This document shows positions 1-11,819 of a stretch of DNA of 64,000 bases, in pieces; positions within the stretch are counted from its first letter, which is position 1, and every line of letters starts with the position of its first letter. The notes under the pieces were generated by a model. The model saw only the letters and a list, made by a program, of their open reading frames with translations. It was not told the DNA's origin and made no database searches. This DNA is from Spirometra erinaceieuropaei (lineage: Eukaryota; Platyhelminthes; Cestoda; Diphyllobothriidea; Diphyllobothriidae): positions 971,188 to 1,035,187 of the forward strand of contig CACRXP010000021.1 of NCBI GenBank assembly GCA_902702965.1, in the 5' to 3' direction. The position numbers and the translations under genes were made by a program.

Positions 1-115
1 TAGGGTTATGCTGCATGATAATCAGTATAACAACCCCACTTAAGTAATCCTTCCTAATCGTAAACGCATTCCAGAACTTTGGCTAACATTTCACGAGATC
101 GGTCACGCACTGTAT
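1..115. repeat. Arm of a long-TIR element (fragment)
   Basis: Non-coding repeat end. Blocks resembling an ATTATGCCGCA step, a TATTACAACCCC step and an AGATCGGTCACG step occur here in the same order as in the right arms at about 17430-17525 and 35365-35470. Only one arm is inside the window. Similarity was judged by eye and is diverged, so membership of the family is likely but not certain. Confidence 0.4.
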
Positions 116-1305
116 GTACGGTGTCCTTTACCTCAATGCAACCAAGTTCACCACCTCGGCCAACTTCGAGGCGAAAAAAAAGAGTTCGGACGACCCAGGT
201 AGGACATAGGTTTGAAGAAAATTGAGCTGTAAAAGTCCACCGTGGTCAAACCGAATAGTATCAACGAGCTGGCAGTCTGGTCGGAAGCCAATTTTATGTC
301 CTGCCAGAATACGAAACACTTTGCCATCAAAACAATTTTTGTCTTTCAACTTTTGTTGTATTTTTTATAAATTTAATATTTTCTTGTTAAATGAGTCAAT
401 GGCTGCAAAGTCCCAGTTTGTATGCTCAAACGCGGTATTTTTTTCAGTGGCAAACCTTGAGGTTTTCTGACCGCTACCTCCATTTTCTTATCATTAACAG
501 TTTAAATTCCGGCGTAAGACTTAATGTTTCTTGCCAGAGAAATTATTCCACATTGGGACAGACTTATTTACTATCTGTCGAGGTTTATGTGAAAACCTCG
601 GTAGCAGTAAATCTGCCTCGCTTTTAGAGGAACTTTTCTGGGCAGTCCCTCTTAGGCTGGACCCGAAAGTTAGTAGGAATATCTGAGCTGAATCCCATCG
701 GCCTCCCGTTAAAAGCAGCTTTCGTTTAAGTGTTTGAACTATTGTATATTCAGCCTTATGAATGTCACCTGAAGAGCACGAAGTAATAACATTAATGGTG
801 ATCGGGACGTCTCACTGCCCCTAGGTGGAATACTGTTTAGGGAAAAGTATAAGCCATCCTTCGCGTGCTTTATATCTTGTTTTCGCCGCTTTACTAGTGT
901 TCTCCCAGATTTATGCTTACATTTTCAAAACTTTATATTTTTCCCTTGCCCTATCTTTGGACATCCGTCCTATTAAGAATCGTAACTTATCACTGTAACC
1001 GGTCTCTCGTTTTTCCAAAAGGAGCGGTAACTTGGAAATCGAAGTGAAAGCTTATAAAAGGAAATCGTACGCTCGTCATGACTGCAAGTGGAAATCTCTT
1101 GCACGTGTTTTTCACTTGACCCACAGGGGCGCGTGAGTTCTTGCACACGACTGACGTGACCTAGCCTTCTCACATCCCCCAGTATTCACACCTTGTCTGA
1201 ACGCCTGAACATTCTGCCACATTTTTGACTTTTAGATCACCCATTCTATTTTGCGATTACGCACCATCTAAATTTCCGTTTACTGGTTGTATCTTTTGTC
1301 TGAAG
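116..1305. other. No gene recognised; probable intron of the SLC5 gene
   Basis: Short open frames only, none resembling an SLC5 exon or a known transposon protein. Since the following exon starts at a splice acceptor in mid-protein, this stretch is probably intronic. That is an inference. Confidence 0.5.
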
Positions 1306-1708
1306 GGCGCCTTCACCGGTCTAGTCTACGGTTTTGTGCTCGGCGTGGTGCGCATGGGACTAAGTTTCTTCTACACTGATCCCATCTGCGGTGAGGTCGA
1401 CACCCGTCCCTGGATTATCGGTCGTGTGCATTATATGTACTATGCCATGATCTCCTTCTTCTCCACAGCAATCGTCATGTGCATTGCTTCGCTTCTTTCC
1501 AAGCCACCTACTGTGGAACAGTTAAATGGGCTCACTTACTGGACCAGAAAGGAGCCTGTAATTCTTCCAACAAGTCCAGTCTCGGTGAGGGCTGGTGAAG
1601 AAATCTCTGTCAATGAATTCTGGGACGACTTAAACAATAACCGGAGTGTCCTATCGGATGCTTATCCGCCACATAACCCCGGCGCATCAGGAGACACCGC
1701 TGATGACG
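1306..1708 (+). CDS. SLC5-family sodium/solute cotransporter, penultimate coding exon (partial gene)
   Basis: Encodes part of a sodium-coupled symporter of the SLC5/SGLT family, a plasma-membrane protein that moves glucose or a similar solute with sodium. The exon opens with GAFTGLVYGFVLGVVRMG, matching the family's QGAFWGL helix. A VHYMYYAMISFF segment follows (SGLT consensus VHYLYFA), so two membrane helices are present, then a hydrophilic loop. I place the acceptor after a pyrimidine-rich run at ...CTGAAG|GGC because the residues translated upstream do not look like SGLT. An alternative AG at 1235 exists. The donor is G|GTGAGT at 1709. The frame is intact and the exon joins in phase 1 to 3268. 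The substrate cannot be told from this part. Confidence 0.85.
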
Positions 1709-3267
1709 GTGAGTTGACTCCCCTGAAGATACTGTGATGCCTCTTCTAAACGATAGCTAAAATTTAAATCTAGTGCCCTTATGTTTGCGAATTATGTCTG
1801 ATTCCTTTGCATTCCGAGCTACTCTTGTACATGCCTATGGTGACCCACTTACCTACTTGGTTTACTTTAGTTGTCTGTCGGGGTCACTGTTTTCTTTCTA
1901 GAATTCAGATTTTCACAAAAGGTCACTCGTGCCATCTCCTGTCCTATTTCACGTGATCTTAAGGACTTTTTAGAGAATAGTTACCGATGGCTACCTGAGC
2001 CATTCTAGTTTCAGTTAGACTGCCGCCTCTTTATTTCTATTATCATCTTATTAACTGTTTTTCATACTTTCTACACGTCTGACGACGACCTGGGGAACCA
2101 GCATTGAAAGTGTACAAAATGAAGTTTGTTCAATTTTCCAAAGGACTCATGTTCCTTCAAATTATGTTTCTTGGGATGCCCGTCTTCCAGTACATTATCA
2201 CCTTATTCATGTGGGCGTCAGCTTGACAAAATGAGACATTTTGACGAAATTAAGGTATTTTTCTTAAACGGGGACAGTTAAACTGATGCTTGTCGAACTT
2301 AGCCCACCTTATGTAAATGTTTTTTGCATATCAACAAACACTTTACTGCTTCCTAGGTAGACAACTATTGCCATCTCCTTGAAGCCACGTTTTCGTGTGC
2401 ACAAAACACCTTTCAGGGCTTTTTTAAGTGCTAGCTGCTTGGTGCTCGTTATTTGAGCATAAACAGCCTTCTGCCATTTTCCCTTGCCATTAGTTAGACC
2501 TAATTGCCCTTAATACTCTGTTTGCAAGTCCGGCAGCTAAATGACTGTTTTGGAGACTGAGTTTTCTCGTAGATGACCGTCATTTCTAATTGCAGTCCTC
2601 TTTTCATTAAACCTATTTGGACAACCTGATGAGAATCATCTGGTTTATCTTTTATCTCCGCCCTAAAATAGCTATTTCGTGCCTGCCACCTAATTGCCTG
2701 AGTGGGCGCTCTAAGGTGTAACACTAGCCTTAATGAGTATTTTCATGCCCGTCCCACGTTACGTAAATTGCTGGAGTCGTTGTGTTAGTTTAGTTGGGAT
2801 TCTGTCTTCTTGCTGCCGACGACGTCGAATCCCAAATAGAACAATGTTTTATATACTTTTTAAATGTGAAGCCGTTGGAATTCCTTTCGGGTCGGTTAGT
2901 TTACCCTTTTCGAGTTGGACTATAATCGACGCCTACTTCTAGCCAATTAGAGGATTTTGTAAGCAACCTGCCTTGACTGCGTTATTTTTAACGTTATTAC
3001 CTGCGTTCCAAGGAAACTACTGTGAAGCCATTGGGTGGTTACCATAACTGCACACACACGTGTGCACTCCAAAACGATTGGCGCCGTGCCTACCGCTGTA
3101 GAGTTTCGAGATTTTGATTTAACCCATTGCCACAAACAATGTGATCTTCGTTACGTTGCATCAGTCGTTCATTGCTGCTTGATTTTATAATGCAATACAT
3201 TGCCGTCTAGGTTTTTTGAGCCGCGTACGTACTAATCACTGCATGTTTTTTTTCCAACCTATCGTAG
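1709..3267 (+). other. Intron of the SLC5 gene
   Basis: The donor is GTGAGT directly after 1708. The acceptor is a T/C-rich run ending in TCGTAG at 3267. Splicing leaves one base (G at 1708) that completes a glycine codon with GT at 3268-3269, preserving the frame. No other gene or repeat was recognised inside. Confidence 0.8.
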
Positions 3268-3836
3268 GTTCCATCCCTAAAATCGGGTTTCAGTCTTCAA
3301 CACCTAATGGTACTGGTCATGATGGTGAAATAGATTACCATCGGAGTCCCTCGAAACTGCAAATCGCAGGTCATGTCTGCGAGTGGATCTGCGGTCTCAC
3401 AGCCCAACCTTGTCCTGAGAATATAGGACCATCTGCCTGCTGTTGTGCCTGTTGTTATTCCAAATCACATGACAACGACAGCCCCGATGACGAGGAGGGA
3501 ATCCATTCGGCGGGCTATGCGATCGAAGTCCACGACGCCAACTGGACCTCGGACAGTCACTCCGAACAGCAAGAGAGAAAACAGCAGACTACTATCGCCC
3601 GCATTGGTGGCGTTGCTAGTCTGGATCAAAAGCGACCGGCCAAGATCGGACTCACTATCGGTCTCATCTGCCTTTCCGCCTTAACTGTTTTCCTATATCT
3701 GTTTTTCACCTTCTTCTTTGGTGAAATTGACCTGGGTCCTGTTCCGGTTGTGTGGTCGACTCGGCCGTCCGGGCATGTCGACAATGCGATCCGTGTCCTG
3801 GAGAACGCCAATATCATTTCTACATCTACAATCTAG
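3268..3836 (+). CDS. SLC5-family sodium/solute cotransporter, last coding exon
   Basis: Encodes about 190 residues and ends in TAG. It begins with a long hydrophilic cytoplasmic loop, has a cysteine cluster (SACCCACCYSK), an acidic stretch (DDEEG) and then a single hydrophobic helix (IGLTIGLICLSALTVFLYLF). In SGLT proteins a long loop followed by a last helix (TM14) is the normal C-terminal layout. A tail of about 40 residues follows the helix, whereas many SGLTs end within a few residues of it. The frame agrees with the exon ending at 1708. No clear AATAAA was seen just downstream, so the transcript end is unknown. The cysteine cluster could be lipidated, which is speculation. Confidence 0.82.
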
Positions 3837-5440
3837 TCTAACTGCATTAACACTCGTATTACCTACACACCCACATATGTAGGAGTCGAAGAAACAAACG
3901 AATACTTCATCCAATCCCATCTTTTCTATTTCTTATTTCCCATTCCATTCAAATTTACATTTTTCTTATCCCCGTGTTTTACCCCTTCCGCAACTAACAG
4001 CTATAGTTACCTTGAGTTCCGGAAGCAGAAACGTGCGCCTTTTTGTCTACCTTTGCACAGAAGTCAAGAGATATTCTTGTTTTGTCCACTTACGTTTTGA
4101 CTATCTACCCAACTGGTAGGGTTTCCTAACCTTCAATAGCTGTAACCTAGATTCCTTAAGCAACCGTAGTGCTTTTCCTTTAGAAGTACTCGAGTAACAC
4201 GAATAAGGTGGAAATGCATACAGCAACGTGAAAACTAAAAATATCCGTGGGAATACACCTCGTGAGATTAAAGGCCGACAAAAGTCTGAGAAGCTGTTAT
4301 CAACTATACCATTTGTCCATGTCCTCAACGAGGAACGAGGCTTTGTTTCTCTCTGGGCTATGTTATATCTATAAACGAGCGGCTCCTAGCGTAGGTCCGA
4401 ACAATATATCTGGAAAAATTCTCTAAAGGAAGCCGGCCTGCCTGTGAACAGTGGTCAACTGTTAGCTTCGTTCTCTGTTTACTAATGTCGCAGTTTCGCC
4501 CGAGTACGAAAGGGTATTTGCAGTTTCCTGTCAATTTTCCCCGAATTTCGCCACCTACCGGAGAGAGTATGACTTCTCAAAATAATAGTACATCTATCGG
4601 AACGTGTCGAGAAAAAGCCTTCCTTATGCAGACCTTGCTCTGCTCACACAAAATGTCTTTCTTTGTGGAGGACATGCCGGGTGGTAGCCAGAAATTATGT
4701 ATGTAGGCTGGCCGATTTAGTATGTTGGCTTCAACTTATCAGGCCTAAAATATAATAGCTGCCTTTGGTTCGACAAATTGTGTCCGCAAAAACAAACTGG
4801 TAACCTTGACTTAGGCCATGTAAGGCAGCGTTGGACATTAAAAGCCGAAAGTACTGCAGGGTCAGACCTCATGGACAGCAAAGTGGACGTGTAGCACACG
4901 TTGGGCAGAGGTTTTGTGTTACATCAGCCAATAAGCCCGAGCTTACACCCAGTCAGGCTGGTTTGGATTTGTTGCTGGTACACTATCGGAGAAGGAAGTC
5001 CGAGGCTAGTCGAGGATCCACTTCCTGATCACAATGACTATGAGGTGCTTCTGGACTGCCACGACGTGCGAAATTGATGGCTTGGAAGACTGCCCATTTA
5101 CAGGAGGAGCCACCTACCCTCAAGATTGAGGGTTAGGCTACAACGGGTCTTTATTATGACCCTTATGACGACTGTTAATGAAGAGGAGTTTGAATTACTG
5201 AAGACGGATTCCATTCGATCCTAAGAGCCAGCACGCGTGGATAGGGGCTTTATACTTTGATAGTCATGCCATTCACTTGATCCATCGTGACCCTGTTTCG
5301 CCACTGGAGCAGATTACCGCTGCTCCCCCCTCTAAGTCATGCATGGTTATCCTCGCCGCATGCAGCGGACGACCCATTGCATAGCAATGCGTGAGCTCGC
5401 AGTCATTCGCCTAACTGTTATCTTCTACATCTGTTTCGCT
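3837..5440. other. 3' flank of the SLC5 gene; nothing further recognised
   Basis: The first few hundred bases are presumably the 3' UTR. Beyond that there are only short random-looking frames. No RNA gene or known repeat was identified. Confidence 0.4.
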
Positions 5441-5499
5441 GATCGTTTTCGATAATGCCACAATAATGGTCCAACAAGTGCCCTCGCGGTTTTCGCAAC

Positions 5500-5780
5500 A
5501 GGCGCCTGCATCGACGTTATGAAGGCGATGAAAAATAGCCGAAAACCGAAGTTGAAACACTTAGGCATCCCCAAGACCTCGGAGCTGGTGCTGAAGGCAG
5601 TAGGCGTTGACCTTGAACATCGGCCTGGGGCATCAATTTGTCGCCTGCTCATGCAAAATAAGGATGATCTGTCACGTGTAGACATGCTAACAAGTGTCTA
5701 CCCGATTGCTGGCAGCGGGCACCTCGCCAATCTTTACGGCATGTTTCACAAAGTGCCGCGTCTGTATTTCATCGAGTGAG
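5500..5780 (+). pseudogene. Penelope-like element fragment (linker into GIY-YIG domain)
   Basis: The frame starting near 5519 contains GVDLEHRPGASICRLLMQ, a block of K-D-L and then SVYPIAGSGHLAN. PLE proteins have the same order: a G-H-P-x-x-x-L-R linker, a K-D-x-L motif, and a VVYxIxCxxC start of the GIY-YIG endonuclease. The conserved YVGxTGR that should follow is broken here (LYGM) and the frame stops. The first cysteine of the endonuclease is replaced. It is therefore a short decayed piece. An unrelated chance ORF is the alternative. Confidence 0.45.
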
Positions 5781-5789
5781 TCTTTGAAC

Positions 5790-7930
5790 TACCAAAACAG
5801 CATAGACAAGAAGTTGTAAAGCAGAAAGTCAGAATCACTTTCACTTGAAATTAGGGGAGTCAGCATCATTCTCAACCTTTAATGTTCTGCTAAGAAAGGA
5901 AGCTGACGAAGCAACCAGACTAAGCGTCCAACGAAAGACCTTGAGGGGACATCATATAAGGGAGAAAGTCGATTATAGAAATTGTCTGCACATTTTTGTG
6001 AAGTTTTTAAGGGGTGAGGAAGTCCAGTGTGAGAAGTATTTTAGAAACACGACGTACAGTAATGGGTCTTATAGGGTCTATCAGCTGAAAGCACAGTCAC
6101 ATCATTTTGTGACGATGTAATCGCGTGGCAGCCTGAAGATTGCTGCGCAAGGTATGGACTTGTTATGAAAAATCAAAGCCTCAAATGTCCACCCCTTTGT
6201 CTTTTTGCCCACCGGCACCATCATCTCTTTGCACGAGATGCCGATTTCGTGGTCTAATTCCATACTGCTAAAGCCACGTGAGACAACCGATCGTCCCCCT
6301 CGACTTCACTTTGTTTTCATGCATACGCGGAAACCGTTCCCTTGAACTTTGACGCATTTAAATGCAGAGTAATTGGCCACCGAATCTGACAAGCGACAAA
6401 CACCATGTTGCAAACATCATTTGATTCGTCTTTGATTCACGTGGCTCGTGTATGCGCAATTAGTTGTGGATGGCGGGTGCCACAGCAACCCTAGTCTAAG
6501 ACAGCGTTTTCTCTCGCCTCGCATTCACTTCTGTTGCATCTTGGAGCGGTGTCTGGCGAATTGGGCTAACTCGCGGTACACTTCACGCAATTAAGTCCTT
6601 TGCCAGTAAACATTCATCCCTCAACCGTCGGCTAAACTACACATCACGTTTTCCTCACCTACATCACACAACATCAGCACCCACCACGAACATTCAATTG
6701 TCACAGTTCACGCAAGGGTAAAGTGTTTAAGTTGCCGGCTCAAACATCTATAGCCACAGGAACAAGAGCTGGTTAATGTCGGGCGCCCTCATAGGAGCTC
6801 AAGGACCAATTGCGGTGCATTCACAACCACCGGACGTTTGTTTTCATGGTGAGGACTCTGGATAAAGTAGAAAAATTTTAAACCTTTTTTGCCGCAAAGT
6901 GTGTGCTATGAATGCCTTAAGCTTCTGGAGTCTTTTCGAATAGATTGCGGAGCTGTTCAGTCTTACTGTGTTCTTATACTTCGCTGTGGTTCTGTTCGAG
7001 GAGTTTTTGCTAGCTTGATGCGTCAAGGTTTAGACTAAGAGTAAAAAGGCGAACTGCTAGGGCTCGCAAAGAAGACCGCTCTTAATAACTGCTCTATGCG
7101 TACGTATAAACAGGGGACCATCGGTGGGTACTCTATCATTTGCCTGTGAAGGCGTTTCAATAAACCCTGCCCAGCTATGATGCGGTGGCTCATCCCCTCG
7201 AAACCGCATTTTCCCTAATCAAGCCTGCCTGTCACCGCAAGAAGTCGGCTACTGCATGCCTATACAGAGCGGGATGCCCTCCTGGAAGCCGCACTTGGTG
7301 ATTCGCTCGCGCAGTACTTCTCTCCGATCTTGCTTTTAGCATTGTTGTCCCCGCCCCTAAAGCGAAAAGTTACCCACTAAATTCTGCCTATCTGGCCTTT
7401 GCTTTGGAAATTTGCTAACCACTGTTTTTATCACCCAACGGTAAATTAGGCTCTTTGATCTCAATCCCTTATTACCTGGTTGTGTGGAGGTAACAAATGC
7501 TTATAAATTAGGTTCTCTGTTGCTAAGGCAATTTCTCGAATGTGAGAACGACGTTGCGCCATATTTTGCAAAAATAAATCTTGAGACTGACGGACTAGGC
7601 CCACCCTAACCGGAATAATACATTTTAATCGATAGGACTGTTTACATATACGCTCGCCTGCACGTTAGGATCCGTCTATGGGTTCACGATAAGAGAAACA
7701 TATACGTAACAAAGAGAACGTTTGCGATCTCACTACATGTCAGTCGAGGAGATGAAAGCAATTAGCTAAAGTGAAATGCTCAATAATTTCATAGTGCTGC
7801 CTACTAAAGTGCAAAATGAAACCATGACTGTAATAATGGTAAACGGCGGCGAGCATGCGCAGCTTATTTTACTGACCTTACCTCCGGCATCTGTTATCAC
7901 GCGAAGTTTATGACCTGTGCTCAATTTCAC
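5790..7930. other. No gene recognised
   Basis: Only short frames without recognisable domains. No clear repeat was identified by eye. Confidence 0.4.
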
Positions 7931-7934
7931 ACAC

Positions 7935-8855
7935 ACGACAGTTCTACCGTCGTTTCCGACCATGTCCATCGTGTGCCCCAACAGCGAGGATAAGCAAGCG
8001 CGAAGACTTGTAGGTGCTTTAGTCTATAGTGAAAATAGACTTGGACAGCGTTCACCTCATTCTCTCCTCCCACACCTGGACCTAGTTTCAAGACAGAGTC
8101 AAGAAGACCGGAGGCGCGGGAGGACGCAGGTGAATGGCACGGCCGAAGCCGCTCCTAGGTGTGCAGTCACACCTGGCCGAATCCCATGGAGTGGGAGTCC
8201 CATAAAGGCCATATCAAGAAGACGCCATTGCAATCCGACTCTTAAACCACCAGTCGGCCGCTCCACACAAACGCGCAACACCAGGCCGACTGCGAGGTCC
8301 AAGTTATCCCGTCAGTTGGCAGCTTTCCAAGCCACGGCTATTAGTGAACCGTGATAGCTTTAAGCGCATCAGACTGTTTATAATGAGGAAAGTACGCTGA
8401 GTCGTCGACCTTACTCTCCCTTCCCATTCCCAGGCCCCAGCCCCCGTCCGAGTCGGCCAGTCGTCTGGTGCGGGGAATGATCGAGGTGGCAGACAGATCT
8501 GGTGACTTTGTCTGCGAGTGCCACATGTACGACTTGGCCCCTCAGACACAAGCGCCAGGATTTCGCACAACGGGGGTTTGGGCGGCATACATCTCACATT
8601 CGTGAGAGTGCCGTAGGTCACGTTAGGGACGAGCCGTTTCAGCCTGGCTCTCAGCCCACCAGTCCACCACTCCACACAAACACACACAACTGGGCAGACT
8701 GCATGGACTGAGTTGGGGCGTCAGTCAACAGCCTTCCAAGCCGCGGTGATTGACGTACCGTGATAGTCTCAGACTCGAACCACACATGCAGTAGGAGCCG
8801 CATGGAGATGGAGCCGAAACGCACACTTCCCACTTGCGTGAAGGGTAACAATTAA
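7935..8855 (-). repeat. Repeat tail downstream of zinc-finger LINE copy A, including family-R unit
   Basis: Lies 3' (minus sense) of the LINE ORF ending near 8870. The part at 8310-8850 matches 13660-14050, which sits in the same place behind another zinc-finger LINE copy. This suggests a LINE 3' UTR. The part at 7935-8170 (marked by a TCACCTCATTCTCTCCTCCC step, CACCTGGACC and CAAGAAGACCGGAGGCG) is a unit I call family R. It recurs at 22700-22905, 27355-27490, 34325-34465 and 38545-38745. The frames over it are shadows. Confidence 0.55.
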
Positions 8856-8869
8856 ATGTTTATGGTGGG

Positions 8870-9985
8870 TGATGATGATGTTGTGTTATGTGGGTGAAGC
8901 CCATTTGATGGCGTGGTTTAGCCGGCGGTTGTCTACCGCAGGTTTTCGTGAATGCGCATCTAGCCTAATAGACCCATGCGTTGAATGAATGTGCGGATGC
9001 AGTGAGGGAAGTTGAGGCGGATGCAACGAGTGTATGTTGGTGCTTTAGGCACTGGTTCGCCAGTGTCTATGCGATGGATTTACAATTGACCGATCAGGCC
9101 GATGTGTGAGGTGAATGTACGGGGACAGTGTGGGCAGAAAGATTCGGCAGTGTCCGTGTTGGATTCGAAGATGGCGGCAGTGATGGGGCTGTCGATGATG
9201 AACACGATAGGCGACGGGATGTAGGTTGAGGTCAGGATTGTATGCAGTGGTGGTGGTTACATGAGCCACCGTGGCGGATGTTGAGGCAATGGAGAAGAAG
9301 AAGAAGAAGAAGAAGAAGAAGAAGGCGGAGGAGAAGGAGGAGGAGGGGGGTTGTAGTGGGGGTCCGGGAGTGCTGTCAATGTTGATTGTCGACGTAGAGG
9401 ACGAGGCAGGGCTGGATGAGGAGACAGCGGCTGATGTATTCTGGGTGCTGCAGTTAGCACGAGGGTGTCCTGTAAGGCTTATAGGTGCCCGGAACGTCCG
9501 CTGGCAACGTGAGCAGATCGGGGTTGGTTGAGCGTTGGCGTTAGGAGGTGGGCGCATTTGTGATTTGCGAGTCTCGAGTTTGGCTGCAGCAGCGGTGCCA
9601 GGGTTGGTCTCGTAGATCGATGCGCCTGTCATCACTGACCTCCTCCAGGTTTTTCGGTCTCTAGCAAGATCTTCACATTTCGCCGGGTTGGTCTGCAGAC
9701 GCTTCAGGGTGTCCTTGTATCGACAGACTTGGCCTCCTTGTTGGCGAGATCCCCTGGCGACATCTCTGTGAAAGAGTCGTTTGGGTAGCCGCTCGTAGTC
9801 CATCCGCACGAAGTGGCCGCTCCAATACAGTTACAGCTGTCTCAGCATAGCGTAAATGCTGAGGATTCCCGTCCGCTCCAATACATCCGTGTCTGGGATC
9901 CGGTCGAGCCATCTGAGCCTCAGTATTTGATGAAGACAACTGAGATGGAAGTGATTGAGTCTCCGCTCCATACAGCAGCGTCGGC
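8870..9985 (-). pseudogene. Zinc-finger LINE copy A: C-terminal region with C2H2-type fingers
   Basis: C-terminal half of an RTE-like APE LINE protein read on the minus strand. In order it shows a [16 protein letters not shown] block (family form [12 protein letters not shown]), a [15 protein letters not shown] block, a TWRR-like block, then the first finger CSRCQRTFRA, a Ser/Thr/Pro-rich linker, and further fingers such as CPHCPRTFTSHIGL near 9100-9160. Frameshifts and stops occur inside the finger region. The serine-rich linker is expanded by a (TTC)n run (9291-9350 on the plus strand). The fingers are presumed nucleic-acid binding. The copy is inactive. Confidence 0.8.
9291..9350. repeat. 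(GAA/TTC)n microsatellite inside the LINE serine-rich linker
   Basis: An almost pure GAA run on the plus strand. In the minus-strand LINE frame the same bases encode serine or phenylalanine repeats at the position of the serine-rich linker between fingers. The lysine-rich plus-strand frame here is a shadow. Confidence 0.9.
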
Positions 9986-11040
9986 GGGATGATTTCCTTG
10001 TTCGTCTTCAGTTTGGTGTTGAGTTGGAGACCTTGGCGATTCCAGACCGTGCTTTTCAGACCGCAGAAGGCTTGGCTGACGTACAATCTGAATGAGTCGT
10101 TTGAGACTACCGAAATTCTGCATGATTTTTCACAGTCCTTTGCAATTCACCGTGCCGAAGGCCTTCGTCAGATTAACGAAGGTAGAGTAGAGGCGGGTCC
10201 GCATCTCCTGACACTTCGTCTGCAGTTGATGGGTGGCAAAGATCATATCGGTGGTCCCACGATGACGGCGAAAGCCGCGCTGGCTTTCTGGCAGGAGACC
10301 CTTTTCCAGATGGTTGTTCAGGCGGTTAAGAAGAATACGAGCGAAGATCTTTCCGATGATGGTCAGCAGTGAAATGTCCCGATGGTTGTCGCAGTGTTGA
10401 AGGTTAACTTTCTGCTTGTAGAGATGTACGATTGTGGCGTCCTTTAAATCCTGGAAACTCCTCCTTGACGCCACGCCTTCTGGAAGAGCGCGTCAGATGA
10501 TCCATGAGTTGGGGACCACCGTGCTTGTAGATCTGGGCAGGAATCACGTCCGATCGGGGCGCTTTTCGACTGGAGAGCTGCCGCACAGTCATGATGGCTC
10601 CGCGGAGAGAGGGTGGTGTTGATCTCCACGTGGGGCAGACGGGCGATGGAAGCGTCGGAGATTGTGGAGGGGCGGTTGAGGACACTTCTAAAGTGCTCGG
10701 CCCGTCGCTGGAGAATTTGTCTTCTCGGCGAGGAGGGTACTTCCGTCGGCGCCGAGAAGAGGAACAGCTGCTTCGGTTGGCGAACCGTAGACAGCCTGGT
10801 CACGGAGAAGAAATTCTTTCATTCGTAGCGATCTGCGTGACCTTGGATCTCCTCAGCCATGCGAGCCGCCCAGGCGTCCTGCATCTCGCGTAGCCTCTGT
10901 TGAACGAGGCGACAACTACGGCAGAAAGCAGCTTCGTTGTCGTCGGTGGGGCGACCGACGTAGGCTTTGTGCAGACGGTTAATCTCAGCGAGCAGGTTGC
11001 TGATGGCGGTGCCGTAAACATCGAACCAGTCCTAATGGTA
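9986..11040 (-). pseudogene. Zinc-finger LINE copy A: reverse transcriptase region, internally deleted
   Basis: Minus-strand remains of LINE reverse transcriptase. A QDWFD-like linker near 11020 is followed by KAYVGRPTDDN-type residues, ILQRRAEHFRSVLNRPS, KHGGPQLMDHL, a DATIVHLYKQK block, ISLLTIIGKIFARILLNRL, and motif A read as [12 protein letters not shown]. Both aspartates of the family form (FVDLTKAFDTVN) are lost. After WKIMQNFG the frame jumps at about 10080-10090 to the [13 protein letters not shown] block, so RT motifs B and C (the FADD active site) are missing. The endonuclease is also absent. This is a dead copy, 5'-truncated at about 11040. Confidence 0.82.
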
Positions 11041-11815
11041 TTGCCCTGCGTGGCGACAACAGCCAGCCCAATCGATATCTCAGTAAGTTCGAATTTAACC
11101 GAAATCTCCGATTACCCAGGGATAGAATCATGTGTCCTACGGCCAAGTCGTTTAACTAATCGACTTGCCAAAAGCTGACGACAAAAGTTCATCAGATGGC
11201 ACATAACGACCATCATAACGAATAACACGCGTATGTGGACATGCGTGCACAACTGCACAGCCGCTTCGGCCCATTTTCAACACTTTCCTTGATGGCAACC
11301 ATCTGCTCAACTTGCCGCCCTAAATTCTGGGACATGGTTAGATTGTGTGTAGTAGTCATCTTTAGGTAAAGGCATAACCACCGAACTACGCCTTCAAGTG
11401 TAAAGGCTGGAAAGATGTCCAGTGTGTACTGACTACACCGCCATCTGTTGTTTAATTTAGGTTTTTGTGTCAAGCCAATCAACGTGTAGGCAAGCTTTTT
11501 CGCAAGCATATCTAAAGATTTTGACCTATGTTTTGCTTACTCCAGCAAGCACCCATATGTTTACCAGTCTGGCTGGGTAGACTACATAAGTTGTTCCAAC
11601 AAATTCCTCGAATCCGCTAGCGGAACGTGCAAGCAAGTCAAACGTACCCCCGTCAACCGCTACGTTGTCGATCTACTTGCACAAGCTATCTCCAAAGGTC
11701 CGAGAAGGCCACCTTTCGTTCCTACAAACCAAAAAGATGAGTCCACTGTCATGCTGAAAGTTTCAGGCTGAAACGGTAACAAGCGGGAGATGGCACCCCA
11801 AAAAATTCGCCTAAC
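11041..11815. other. No gene recognised
   Basis: Short frames only. The sequence between LINE copy A and the Merlin fragment gave no recognisable domain or repeat. Confidence 0.4.
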
Positions 11816-11819
11816 CAAA

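Noticed and set aside
1..20. TAGGGTT at the window start as telomere
   Set aside because: A single unit only; the following sequence fits the long-TIR repeat arm.
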